Assembly (NCBI GenBank): GCA_047974625.1
Contig: JBKECK010000045.1
Coordinates: 62,001 to 126,000, forward strand
DNA length: 64,000 nt
Source: CADEDH01 sp047974625
GTDB lineage: Bacteria; Actinomycetota; Acidimicrobiia; Acidimicrobiales; SZUA-35
Reading direction: 5' to 3'
A program made the translations under genes and the position numbers. Position 1 is the stretch's first letter; every line of letters starts with the position of its first letter. The notes below the pieces were generated by a model, which saw nothing but the letters and a program-made list of their open reading frames with translations, ran no database searches and was not told where the DNA came from. Below, in pieces: positions 7,856 through 16,651 of this stretch.

Positions 7856-10291
7856 ATGACCGACTTCTCGGCTCCCGCCCCGGATCCGTCCGCCTCGCCC
7901 GGTCCGCTGGCCGGCCTCCGAGTGATCGACCTCACCGATGATCTGGGCCGCTTCGCCACCAAGCTGCTGGCCGAGCACGGGGCTTCAGTGGTCCGCCGGT
8001 CCGGCGCCGGCAGCCGGGGCGCCCCCATGATCGGCCGTCGGGGTGGGGTGCTCGACTGGTGGTTCAACACCGCCACCGTTCCCGTCGAGATGGACCTGGA
8101 CACGGGCGGGGGGCGGGACGTCTACCGTCGCCTGGCCGCGGCCGCCGACGTGGTGATCGAGAGCCGACCGGTCGGGTCCCTGGCCGAGGCCGGCCTCGAC
8201 CACGCCGACCTGGCGACCCTCAACCCGACCCTGGTCCAGGTGTCGCTCACCCCGTTCGGCCGCACCGGTCCCCGGGCCCACTGGCGGCACGCCGATTTGG
8301 TGGCCGCAGCCATGGGCGGGGTCCTGTCGATTACCGGTCCGCCCGAGCATCCGCTCAACTCCTGGGGCGGCCAGAGCGACAACTTCGGTGGGTTCGCGGC
8401 CGCGATCTGCGCCCTGGCCGGGGTCCGGGCGGCGCGGCGGGACGGGGTGGGTCAGCTGGTCGACCTGTCCCTCCACGAGGTGGTCACCGGCTCCATCGAG
8501 AACCTGTTCATGCAGTACTTCTACGACGACGAGCTGCCCGAGCTGCCCGCCCTGGCCGCCCGCCAGGGATCGCTGCACTGGCTCGGTGCCTACGAAGTGG
8601 TGCCCGCCAGGACCGGGAACGTGATGGTCACCCCAACCCCCCAACCTGAGAACCTGATCGGTTGGATGGTGGAGTCCGGCCTGGAGGAGGCCCGGGTGTT
8701 CGACGGGATGTCGGTGGAGGACCTCCTGGCCGACATGCCGGCCCTGATGGCCACCATGCGGTCCTTCGCCCGGAGCCGCGACGCCGGTGAGTTGTTCACC
8801 GGCGCCCAGTCCCGCCACGTGGCCTTCGGCGAGGTCCAGTCCATCGAACAGGTGCTGGTCAACCCCCAGTTCGCCCACCGGGAGTTCCTCGTCACCGTCG
8901 ACGACAGTGTCGGGGTCGACCCCGGGCCCGGCCTCGGTCTCGACTCGGTCGGCCCCGTCGTCCGACCCGGTCACCTGGTGCGGTTCACCGACACCCCCAC
9001 CGCGGCGCCGGTCCCCCCGGTCACCGAACCCCGCCCGGTGGACGAGATCCTGGCTGCCTGGGACGACGACCCCCACCGGATGACCGGGGAGACCCCGGCC
9101 GATCCCACCCACCCCCTGGCCCGGCCCCTGGACGGGCTGGTCGTTCTCGATCTGAGCTGGGTCCTGGCCGGACCGTTCGGAACCCGGATCCTGGGCGACC
9201 TGGGCGCCGACGTGATCAAGGTCCAGACCGAGGAGCGGGCCACCCTGGTCAACCAGCCCGACTACCCGTACTACCCGGTGTGGAACCGGTCGAAGCGGTC
9301 CCTCGCCCTCGACCTGAAGCACCCGGACGCCCTGGAGGCCATCCGGCCCCTGGTGGAACGGGCCGATGTGGTGGTTGAGAACTACTCCTCCGGGGTGCTG
9401 GAGCGCCTCGGTCTGGGGTGGTCGACGTTGCGGGAATGGAACGACCGGCTCGTGTACATCTCGATGTCGGGCTGCGGTCACACCGGCCCGTGGGCCGACG
9501 TGATCAGCTACGCCCCCACCGTTCACGCCCTGTGTGGCCTGACCTTCCTGACCAACCCGGTGGACCGGGGCGACATCGGCTGCGGGTACTCGCTGAACGA
9601 CCACGCCGCCGGGTTCGCGGCCGCGTTTTCGGTGCTCGCCGCCCTGGAGGCCCGGCGACGCACCGGCCGGGGCCAGTACCTGGACATGGCCCAGCTCGAG
9701 GTGGGTGCCTACCTGCTGGGCCCGGCCCTGATCAACACCAGCGCCAACCGGCACACGGCCACGGCGTGCGGCAACCGCGACGGCCTGACCGACGCGGTGC
9801 CCAACGACGTCTACCCGTGTGCGGACGGCCGCTGGCTGGCCGTCACCGCCTCCGACGACGCCATGTGGGCCCGGCTGCGGGACATCATCAGCTCGGCCGA
9901 ACCGGAGCTGGCCTCGGTGGAGCTGCGTCGTATCCACCGCCACGAGATCGGGCGGGCCATCCGACGCTGGTGCGACGGCTACGAGGCCGAGAAGGCGATG
10001 GAGCTGTTGCAGGGGGCGGGGGTCGCCGCTGGCGTGGTCCAGAACGCCGAGGACCTGGCCGAACGCGACCCCCAACTGGCCGCCCGCGCCTACTGGCTGG
10101 AGGCCGACTCGCTCGTGTTCGGTCCCCGGCGCCACGACCGCTTCCCCGCCCTGTGGAGCCATACCGACCTGGCCCCCTACCGGCCGGCGCCGAACTACCT
10201 CGGCGAGGCCTCCATCGAGGTCATGACCGAGGTGGCCGGTGTCGACCCGGCCCAGGTGGCCGAGGGAATGGCTGACGGTCTCTTCGCCTGA
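7856..10291 (+). CDS. Tandem CaiB/BaiF family III CoA-transferase (two fused domains)
   Basis: 811 aa, about twice the length of a normal family III CoA-transferase because two complete domains are fused (roughly 20-400 and 415-800). Both keep the catalytic aspartate in its usual setting: Asp175 ('QSDNFGGF') and Asp582 ('NDHAAGF'). Each domain has the N-terminal CaiB signature; in the second it reads 'VVLDLSWVLAGPFGTRILGDLGADVIKV'-like, split over residues 425-455. Such enzymes move CoA between carboxylic acids through a glutamyl/aspartyl-CoA adduct. Family members normally form interlocked dimers, so the fusion probably makes an internal pseudo-dimer. It is convergent with a second tandem fusion on the other strand. 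Confidence 0.9.
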   Translation: MTDFSAPAPDPSASPGPLAGLRVIDLTDDLGRFATKLLAEHGASVVRRSGAGSRGAPMIGRRGGVLDWWFNTATVPVEMDLDTGGGRDVYRRLAAAADVVIESRPVGSLAEAGLDHADLATLNPTLVQVSLTPFGRTGPRAHWRHADLVAAAMGGVLSITGPPEHPLNSWGGQSDNFGGFAAAICALAGVRAARRDGVGQLVDLSLHEVVTGSIENLFMQYFYDDELPELPALAARQGSLHWLGAYEVVPARTGNVMVTPTPQPENLIGWMVESGLEEARVFDGMSVEDLLADMPALMATMRSFARSRDAGELFTGAQSRHVAFGEVQSIEQVLVNPQFAHREFLVTVDDSVGVDPGPGLGLDSVGPVVRPGHLVRFTDTPTAAPVPPVTEPRPVDEILAAWDDDPHRMTGETPADPTHPLARPLDGLVVLDLSWVLAGPFGTRILGDLGADVIKVQTEERATLVNQPDYPYYPVWNRSKRSLALDLKHPDALEAIRPLVERADVVVENYSSGVLERLGLGWSTLREWNDRLVYISMSGCGHTGPWADVISYAPTVHALCGLTFLTNPVDRGDIGCGYSLNDHAAGFAAAFSVLAALEARRRTGRGQYLDMAQLEVGAYLLGPALINTSANRHTATACGNRDGLTDAVPNDVYPCADGRWLAVTASDDAMWARLRDIISSAEPELASVELRRIHRHEIGRAIRRWCDGYEAEKAMELLQGAGVAAGVVQNAEDLAERDPQLAARAYWLEADSLVFGPRRHDRFPALWSHTDLAPYRPAPNYLGEASIEVMTEVAGVDPAQVAEGMADGLFA

Positions 10292-10297
10292 CCGGGC

Positions 10298-12799
10298 TCA
10301 GACGAGGACGCCGGTGGCGGCGATCGCCGCGGCCTCGTCGTCGGACAGGCCCAGGATCCCGGTGAGCACCTCCCAGGTGTGTTCCCCGAGGCACGGACTG
10401 GCGGTCCGGGGCCCGTTGCCGGTGTCGCCGAGCCGGTACTGGTGGCCGGCGTAGGGCACCGGGCCGACGGCCGAGTGGTTCAGGGTGCGGTAGAAGGACC
10501 GGTGGGCGTATTGGCCGTCGACGGCCAGGTCGGCGCTGGTCTGGACCAACCCGGCGGCCACCCCGGCCGCGGCCAGGTCGGCCTCGAGGTCGCGGCCGTC
10601 CCGGGTCGCCGTCCAGGCGGCCAGGTGCCGGTCGAGGTCGTCGTGGCCGTCCCGGCGGGCTTCGGCGGTGGCCAGGGACGGGTCGGTGGCCCAGGCCGGA
10701 CGACCGAGGACGTCGACCAGGCGGGCCCAGGCCTCGTCGTCGGTCACGGACAGGGCCAGCCAGCGGTCCTCACCGGCCACCGGGTACACGCCCTGAGGGG
10801 CGAACCGGGGATGACGGTTCCCGGCCCGGGGCGGGACGGACCCGTCGAGCTGGTGGCGGACCAGTTCGGGGGCCAGCAGCTGGAGGGCGATCTCGAGCTG
10901 GGCCCCGTCGATGTGGGCTCCCCGCCCGGTCCGATCCCGCTCCCGCAGGGCGGCCAACACCGCCGGGATCAGGAAGCGGGGTCCGATGGTGTCGGTATAG
11001 GCCAGCCACGGCCCGTCGGGGGGCTCGCCGGGCCAGCCGACCAGGTCCTGGAATCCGGCCAGGGCGGCGGCGTGGTAGCCGTACCCGGCGGTGCACGACA
11101 CCTCGCTCCCCGGCCCCAGCAGGGACGTCGAGACCATAATGAGCCCGGGATTCCCGGCCGAGAGGCGGGTGTAGCCGAGACCCATCCGGTCGATGGTGCC
11201 GGGGGTGAAGCTCTCGATCACCACGTCGGCCCAGTCGGCCAGACGGTGGGCCAGATCCAACCCGTCGGGGTTCGACAGGTCCAGGGCCAGGCCCAGCTTC
11301 GAGGTGTTGAACGTGCCGAAGAAGTGCGATCGGTCGTCGCCGGGCACGTCCTCGAAGTACGGGGGTTGGCGCCGTAGGCCGTCGATCCGGGTCTCGCTCT
11401 CCACCCGGATAACGGTGGCCCCGTGGTCGCCCAGGGCCTTGGCCGTGATCGGCCCCACCCCGATCCAGCTGAAGTCGAGGACCCGGAGCCCACTCACCGG
11501 GCGGTCGTCGTTGCCGACCGCCCGTTCGGCCCAGGTGCGGTGTCGGTCAGCCGGCGCAACCGGGGCGCGGGGGTCGGCGGCCGGGATGGTCGGGTCGGCG
11601 GTCGGGTCGGTGGTCGGGCCGGCCACCGCGGCGCGGGTGACCGTCGGGCGGTGGCCGTCGAGCACCCACGGCGCGCCGGGGTGGCGCAGCGGGCCCGGGC
11701 CGGGGGTGGCCGCGATATCGGTGCCGGCGTCGGGCGACCAGTAGCCCCGCAGGGCGAGATGGTCGAAGGCGAGCAGGTCGACCACATTGTTCAGGGGGGC
11801 GAGGGTGGCGCCATGGTGGAGGCCCCGCCGGTACAACTCGTCCTTCGGGTGGCGCCGGCACAGTTCAGCCACGGCGTCTGCCACCTGGGCCATGGACACC
11901 TCGGTGGGCTCACCGGTGATGAAGCGGTGGTCGAACGTGGCCCAATCGATGGCCGCCCACGATTCGTCGACGATGCCCTCGTCGATGAGCCACGGATGCA
12001 GGGGGCCGGCGGTACGGGCCGTGGGCACGGCGATGACGTAGCCGTCCGCCGTGGTCTGGCGGAGCTGGATCGGCATGCTCAGATCCAGGACCGACCCGTT
12101 GCGCTGGAACTCCCGGCCCTGTATGGAATGGGCCTCCATGGCGTTGAGCAGGGTCCAGGTCATGACCGCCTGGGCCGACAGGTCGACGAGCGGGGCCCGA
12201 CCCGACCGGTCCCGTTCCAGTAGGCCCATCAGGGCCGCCCCGGCCGCCTCCGCCCCGGCGTGACGCCACACCTGGGGGATGGAGAAGTAGATCGGGGTCC
12301 GGCCCGCCTCACCCTGTAGCCACACCGGCCCGCCCAGGGCGGCCAGGGTCAGCTCGGTGGCCGGCTGTCCGGCCCGGGGCCCGTCGAGGCCGAACGGGGA
12401 GACGACCACGTGGACCGCGGCCGGGTTGTGACGGTGCAACCAGTCGTGGTCGAGGCCCCGGTCGGCCAGGATCCCACCCGGCCGGCTCTCGATCACGACG
12501 TCGGCCGCGGTGACCAGTCGCGTCAGGTGGTCGAGGGCGGTGGTGTGGTCGTCCGGTTCACCGTCGAGGGTGACCGACCGCTTGTTGGCGTTGTAGGCGG
12601 CGAAACGGACCGGGTCGGTGGTGCGGTCAGCCTCGGTTCCCGCCCCGTCGACCCGGATAACGGTGGCCCCCAAATCGGCCAGGATGTGGCCGCCCACCTC
12701 GGCCCGCTCGTCGGCCAGGTCGAGGACGGTGAGGTCACCCAACCAGCGGCACGGCCCGGCCGCCGACGGGCCCGTGGCCGGTCGTCGGGCCCCGCTCAC
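10298..12799 (-). CDS. Second tandem CaiB/BaiF CoA-transferase; first domain lacks the catalytic Asp
   Basis: 833 aa, again two fused family III CoA-transferase domains (about 20-410 and 435-825). In domain 2 the catalytic Asp is present (Asp603, 'YTDTIGPRF'). In domain 1 the equivalent position is tryptophan (Trp178, 'SIPQVWRHAG'), so that half is probably inactive or structural. A Pro/Thr/Asp-rich linker lies at 390-420. The GTG start at 12799 overlaps the SRPBCC gene stop (GTGA). The stop lies 6 bases from that of the convergent paralogue. The two proteins are far from identical, so they are not a recent duplication. Substrate unknown; probably a CoA-activation or recycling step of the surrounding catabolic genes. 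Confidence 0.88.
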   Translation of the reverse strand: MSGARRPATGPSAAGPCRWLGDLTVLDLADERAEVGGHILADLGATVIRVDGAGTEADRTTDPVRFAAYNANKRSVTLDGEPDDHTTALDHLTRLVTAADVVIESRPGGILADRGLDHDWLHRHNPAAVHVVVSPFGLDGPRAGQPATELTLAALGGPVWLQGEAGRTPIYFSIPQVWRHAGAEAAGAALMGLLERDRSGRAPLVDLSAQAVMTWTLLNAMEAHSIQGREFQRNGSVLDLSMPIQLRQTTADGYVIAVPTARTAGPLHPWLIDEGIVDESWAAIDWATFDHRFITGEPTEVSMAQVADAVAELCRRHPKDELYRRGLHHGATLAPLNNVVDLLAFDHLALRGYWSPDAGTDIAATPGPGPLRHPGAPWVLDGHRPTVTRAAVAGPTTDPTADPTIPAADPRAPVAPADRHRTWAERAVGNDDRPVSGLRVLDFSWIGVGPITAKALGDHGATVIRVESETRIDGLRRQPPYFEDVPGDDRSHFFGTFNTSKLGLALDLSNPDGLDLAHRLADWADVVIESFTPGTIDRMGLGYTRLSAGNPGLIMVSTSLLGPGSEVSCTAGYGYHAAALAGFQDLVGWPGEPPDGPWLAYTDTIGPRFLIPAVLAALRERDRTGRGAHIDGAQLEIALQLLAPELVRHQLDGSVPPRAGNRHPRFAPQGVYPVAGEDRWLALSVTDDEAWARLVDVLGRPAWATDPSLATAEARRDGHDDLDRHLAAWTATRDGRDLEADLAAAGVAAGLVQTSADLAVDGQYAHRSFYRTLNHSAVGPVPYAGHQYRLGDTGNGPRTASPCLGEHTWEVLTGILGLSDDEAAAIAATGVLV

Positions 12800-13233
12800 G
12801 GCTCGACGTGGCGGAGCAGGGCGGCCCGGAAGCCGTCGATGCCTCCCTCGTAGATGCCGCCGGCCAGGCGTTCGGCCTTGCCGGCCGGGATCCCGTCGGG
12901 TCGGAACCGGCCCGTCCAGGTGAGGGTGCAGGCGTCCGCCCCGTCCTCGGTGATGGCCATGGTGGCCGAGTAGTCGGCGAACGGCATCGGCCCGTCGATG
13001 ATCGAATAGGTGAGCCGATGGGCGTCGGGATCGAGTTCGTCGAGCCGTTCCCGGACCGTGCCCCCGGCGGCTGGGATCGAGCGGATGGCGCCCACCCCCT
13101 CACCGTCCAGTTGGCACGACCCGACCCCGTCGAGGATGTCGGCGATACCACCGAAATCGGACACCAGGGTCCACAGCCGGTCGGCGGCCACGTCGTAACG
13201 GCCGACGCGGGTCACCTCACATTGATCGCGCAT
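12796..13233 (-). CDS. SRPBCC-family protein (polyketide cyclase / START-like)
   Basis: 145 aa helix-grip fold protein with a hydrophobic ligand pocket. Seen: 'VTRVGRYDVAADRLWTLVSDFGGIADI' spread over residues 7-33, typical of the SRPBCC start, and an alternating beta pattern to 'LTWTGRFRPDG'. The ATG at 13233 has GGAGAGG about ten bases upstream. It overlaps the CaiB fusion by GTGA, so it may bind, carry or cyclise a lipid or polyketide-like substrate for that enzyme (inference). Confidence 0.82.
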   Translation of the reverse strand: MRDQCEVTRVGRYDVAADRLWTLVSDFGGIADILDGVGSCQLDGEGVGAIRSIPAAGGTVRERLDELDPDAHRLTYSIIDGPMPFADYSATMAITEDGADACTLTWTGRFRPDGIPAGKAERLAGGIYEGGIDGFRAALLRHVEP

Positions 13234-13358
13234 GATGCTCACACCTCTCCGGGGAGCGGCGGCGGCCCCTGCCCCCGGTCTGACCGGCTCCCTGAACCGG
13301 GACTCTAGACGCCGCGCCCGTGCACGGTCAGGCCCGGCCCGGCCGGGGGATGGGTCGT

Positions 13359-13386
13359 TGTCACACCCCGTCGTGATGATGGGGCC
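13359..13386 (+). promoter_or_regulatory. Conserved leader box of a DUF222-HNH gene
   Basis: TGTCACACCCC at 13359-13369 followed by ATGATGG at 13376-13382, exactly 28 bases from the first T to the start codon. The same two blocks with the same 28-base spacing precede the second DUF222-HNH gene (46671-46698). Function unknown; promoter, operator and target site are all possible. Confidence 0.6.
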
Positions 13387-14742
13387 ATGGTTGAACGGCG
13401 GAATCCAACCGGCCCGGACGATGACGGCCTCCGTGGGGCCGACGTGAACGAGCTGGAGGTCCGCTGGGCCCTGGCGGCCGGGGTGGTGAACGCGGCCGCC
13501 GGCCGGTTCGTCGACCTCATGGCCGACGCCCTGGAGCGCGATCTCTGGTCGGGCCACCGGATCCACTCCCCGGTCCAGTGGGTGATGTGGCGGGCCGGCG
13601 TCGGCCGACTCACGGCCCGCCGGGTGGTCTTGCTGGCCGCCCGGGCCGCCGAGCTGCCCGCCACGGTCGGGCTGTTGCGGGAGGGCCGGTTATCGCTCGA
13701 CCAGGCGGCCACCGTGGCCCGGTACACCCCAGCCGAGTACGAGGCCTCGGTGTGTGAACTGGCGGTGCACGCCTCGGTGGCCCAGATCACCGCCGCCACC
13801 CGCGAATACCGGTTCGACGTGGAGGCCAGGCCTGAACGGCCGAAGTGTCGGGCGGTGAACTTCGGCTCGGACGACGACGGTTCGTGGTGGGCCCGGATCC
13901 GGCTGTCGGGCGGTGAGGGGGCCGTCTTCGAGCGGGCGCTCTCGGCCACCCGGGACCGGTTGCACCACGACGAGCGGGCCGAGGCCCGCCAACGGGCCGA
14001 GGCCGACGGTCGTGATCCGCACGGCACCGACGCCGAGCTCGGCGTCGCCCCGGTGGGCTGGGCGGACGCCGCGGTCGGTATGGCCCACACCGTGCTCGAC
14101 CACGGTTGTGGTGGCGCCGGCGTCGCCGCCCGGCCCCGGGTCGTCCTGCACCTCGAACTCCCCCGACCCGCCAAACCCGACGAACCCGGCGGGCCCGACC
14201 GACCGGTGGCCGAGCTCCACGGGGGCGCGGTGGCGCCACCGTGGCTGCGTCGCCTCCTGACCTGCGACGGTGACGTGGAGGCCGTGGGCGAACGCGACGG
14301 GGTCCCGGTCACGGCCTGGCGGACCCACCGGGTCCCACCCGACCGGCTCCGGCGCCTGGTGGAACGACGAGACCGGTACCGATGCCGGGTTCCGGGGTGC
14401 GACCGGACCCGCTGGCTCCAGGTGCACCACATCGTCCACTGGGAGGACCGGCCGGACGGCACCGAGACCGGAAATCTGCTGTGCCTGTGCTCGAAGCACC
14501 ATCGGCTCCACCACCAGGGCCTGCTCGACATCAGCGGCAACGCCGACGCCCCGATCGGCGGCCCCGACGAGGTCAACTTCCACGACCCGGTGACCGGGCG
14601 GGACCTTCCCTCCGTGGGCACGCCCACTCGTCCCGGCCCGGCCGACCTCCCCACCGTCGAGCCCTACCGGTGCCCCACGGGTGAACGGCTCGACCGCCGA
14701 CACGTCTGGTTCGGTCGGCGGCCGGACGAGCCGCCCCCATGA
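13387..14742 (+). CDS. DUF222 and HNH endonuclease-domain protein (13E12-repeat family)
   Basis: 451 aa. The N-terminal DUF222 helical region (about 10-250) is followed by a C-terminal HNH/McrA-like nuclease (about 330-375) with a zinc knuckle, 'CRVPGCDRTRWLQVHHIVHW', and 'LLCLCSKHHRLHHQG'. Known: these proteins are dispersed in many copies in actinobacterial genomes (REP13E12 in Mycobacterium) and are thought to be selfish or recombination-linked; their activity is poorly defined. The gene stands alone, convergent with atuA-like 14752. The identical leader box upstream links it to the copy at 46699. Confidence 0.9.
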   Translation: MVERRNPTGPDDDGLRGADVNELEVRWALAAGVVNAAAGRFVDLMADALERDLWSGHRIHSPVQWVMWRAGVGRLTARRVVLLAARAAELPATVGLLREGRLSLDQAATVARYTPAEYEASVCELAVHASVAQITAATREYRFDVEARPERPKCRAVNFGSDDDGSWWARIRLSGGEGAVFERALSATRDRLHHDERAEARQRAEADGRDPHGTDAELGVAPVGWADAAVGMAHTVLDHGCGGAGVAARPRVVLHLELPRPAKPDEPGGPDRPVAELHGGAVAPPWLRRLLTCDGDVEAVGERDGVPVTAWRTHRVPPDRLRRLVERRDRYRCRVPGCDRTRWLQVHHIVHWEDRPDGTETGNLLCLCSKHHRLHHQGLLDISGNADAPIGGPDEVNFHDPVTGRDLPSVGTPTRPGPADLPTVEPYRCPTGERLDRRHVWFGRRPDEPPP

Positions 14743-14751
14743 TCCCGGCCG

Positions 14752-16557
14752 CTACAGCAGCGCCTCGGGGATGTCGACCACCCGGGCTCTCAACCACTCG
14801 CCCAGGCTCTTGGCCTGACCGTCCTGGCGGGTCGACGCGGCCACGCCCTCCTGCAGGAGGCCGTGGATGAGGAAGTTCAGGGACCGGATCGCCGGGTAGG
14901 CGTAGCGGTCGATGGGTAGGGCGGCCGCCTCGGGCAACAGCTCCCGGAGCCGTTCGGTGGTGAGGGTGTGGTCCAGCCACGCCCACGCCTCGTCGCTGCG
15001 GGCGAACACCCCCAGGTTGGCGTTGCCGCCCTTGTCGCCGGAGCGGGTGCCCACCACCAGGCCGAGCGGGGCCCGACGGGTCGACCCGCGGGGCACACGG
15101 GCCGTTGGGCCCGCCGCGGCCGCGATCTCCCCCGGCTCGTCGGCCGGGGCCACCGAATCGACCGTGGTGGTACGCCCACCGACCAGGCTGACCAGGGCGG
15201 GTACCAGGTCAGCGTCGATCAGGCCCGGGGTGTACACCCCGTAGGCGGTGGCCGCGGAGGGTCCGCCACCCAGGCCGTACATGCCGGGGATGGAGGCCAG
15301 GGCCGTCTCGGTCAGGGAGTTCGAGAACCGCCGGCCCACCTTGTTCTCGTCCGAATCCTTGACCGTGATCCGCAAGACGGCGGTGGCCGTCTCGTTGGTG
15401 TCCGGGTCGTCGTGATCGGTCCGGATGACAGTGGTGGTAACCGACCCGAGCTCGTCACGGTCGTAAGGGTAGTTGCGCCACAGGGCGTCCTGGACCAACT
15501 CGGCCTTGGCGTCGATGTCGAGCCCGGTCAGGGCGATGGACAGGTCGTTGCGGTAGCCGCCCACCTCGTTCATAGCCACCTTCAGGGTGGCCGGCGGCCG
15601 TTCACCCCGCACGCCGAACACCCGGACCCGGTCCTGTTCCTGCTGTTCGAGCTGGATGGTGTCGAACCGGGCGGTCACGTCCGGGCCGAGGTAGCGGGGC
15701 CCGCCGATCTCGTACAGAAGCTGGGAGGTGACGGTCCCCACCGACACCTCCCCGCCGGTGCCCTCGTGCTTGCCGATCACGCAGGACCCGTCGGCGGCCA
15801 CCTCGGCCCAGGGGAACCCGGCCCGGTCCAGGCCCGGGACCTCGGTGAAGAACGAGTAGTTGCCGCCCGTGGTCTGGGCGCCGCACTCGATGACGTGGCC
15901 GGCCACCACCGCCCCGGCCAGGGCGTCCCAGTCGTTACGGGCCCAGCCGTGGTGCCAGGCGGCGGGGCCGCAGGTGACGGCCGCGTCGGTGACCCGGCCG
16001 GTGATGACGATGTCGGCCCCCTGGTTGAGGGCGTCCACGATCCCCCAGCAGCCCAGGTAGGCGTTGGCGGTGATGAACCGGTCGACGTCGCCGATCGGTT
16101 GGCCGGTGTCGAAGTGGGTGAGGCTGATCCCGGCCCCGTCGAGCTCGCCCAACCGGCCGACCAGGTTGTCGCCGTGGACGAAGGCGATCCGGGGTGACAG
16201 GCCGAGCTTGTCGGCCACCTCGGCCACCGCGTCGGCGCAGCCGTCGGGATCGAGGCCGCCGGCGTTGGACACCACCTTGATCCCCTGGTCGAGGCAGGAG
16301 CCCATGACCTGCTCCATCTGGGTGACGAAGGTGCGGGCGTAGCCGCCGCCGGGGCGTTTGGCCCGGGTACGGGACAGGATGAGCATGGTCAGCTCGGCCA
16401 GCCAGTCGCCGGTGAGCACGTCGATGGGGCCGCCCTCGACCATCTCGGTGGCCGCCGACACCCGGTCGCCGTAGAATCCGGAGCAGTTGGCGATCCGGAT
16501 CGGGGCGGTGGTTCCGGCGGGGCGGGTCGGATCGGAGGTGCCGTTCACGTCGCTCAT
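14752..16557 (-). CDS. atuA: AtuA family acyl-CoA carboxylation-associated protein
   Basis: 601 aa, the full length of Pseudomonas AtuA. Seen: 'IANCSGFYGDR' at the N-terminus, 'LTGDWLAELTMLIL', 'VVSNAGGLDPDGCADAV' and 'ITGRVTDAA', all hallmarks of the family, and a C-terminal DUF4387-like segment ('VGTRSGDKGGNANLGVFA'). Known: atuA lies in the acyclic terpene utilisation cluster with the geranyl-CoA carboxylase genes and is needed for growth on citronellol; its biochemical role is unsettled. Here it is divergent from a carboxylase beta-alpha pair, the same association. The ATG at 16557 starts 95 bases from that operon, so regulation may be shared. Confidence 0.87.
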   Translation of the reverse strand: MSDVNGTSDPTRPAGTTAPIRIANCSGFYGDRVSAATEMVEGGPIDVLTGDWLAELTMLILSRTRAKRPGGGYARTFVTQMEQVMGSCLDQGIKVVSNAGGLDPDGCADAVAEVADKLGLSPRIAFVHGDNLVGRLGELDGAGISLTHFDTGQPIGDVDRFITANAYLGCWGIVDALNQGADIVITGRVTDAAVTCGPAAWHHGWARNDWDALAGAVVAGHVIECGAQTTGGNYSFFTEVPGLDRAGFPWAEVAADGSCVIGKHEGTGGEVSVGTVTSQLLYEIGGPRYLGPDVTARFDTIQLEQQEQDRVRVFGVRGERPPATLKVAMNEVGGYRNDLSIALTGLDIDAKAELVQDALWRNYPYDRDELGSVTTTVIRTDHDDPDTNETATAVLRITVKDSDENKVGRRFSNSLTETALASIPGMYGLGGGPSAATAYGVYTPGLIDADLVPALVSLVGGRTTTVDSVAPADEPGEIAAAAGPTARVPRGSTRRAPLGLVVGTRSGDKGGNANLGVFARSDEAWAWLDHTLTTERLRELLPEAAALPIDRYAYPAIRSLNFLIHGLLQEGVAASTRQDGQAKSLGEWLRARVVDIPEALL

Positions 16558-16637
16558 GGTGGCCGAACCTAGACCGCGTAGGGCCCGGACCGCCACGTAC
16601 GGCGTAGCGTCGTTCGACGGTGACGGCCCGGGTCGTC

Positions 16638-16643
16638 TATACA
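16638..16643 (+). promoter_or_regulatory. -10-like element for the carboxylase operon
   Basis: TATACA lies eight bases before the GTG at 16652, placing the start of transcription about at the start codon. No ribosome-binding site is visible. The only -35 candidate is TTCGAC at 16613-16618, with a long 19-base spacer. Confidence 0.4.
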
Positions 16644-16651
16644 CATCCAAC

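Noticed and set aside
7985..10162. A 725-codon open frame antisense to the first CaiB fusion, and many other long antisense frames (for example 45353-46324 and 46180-47781).
   Set aside because: They are mirror images of real genes with strong third-position G+C; they are rich in Gly, Arg, Pro and His, show no domains, and lie fully within conserved genes.
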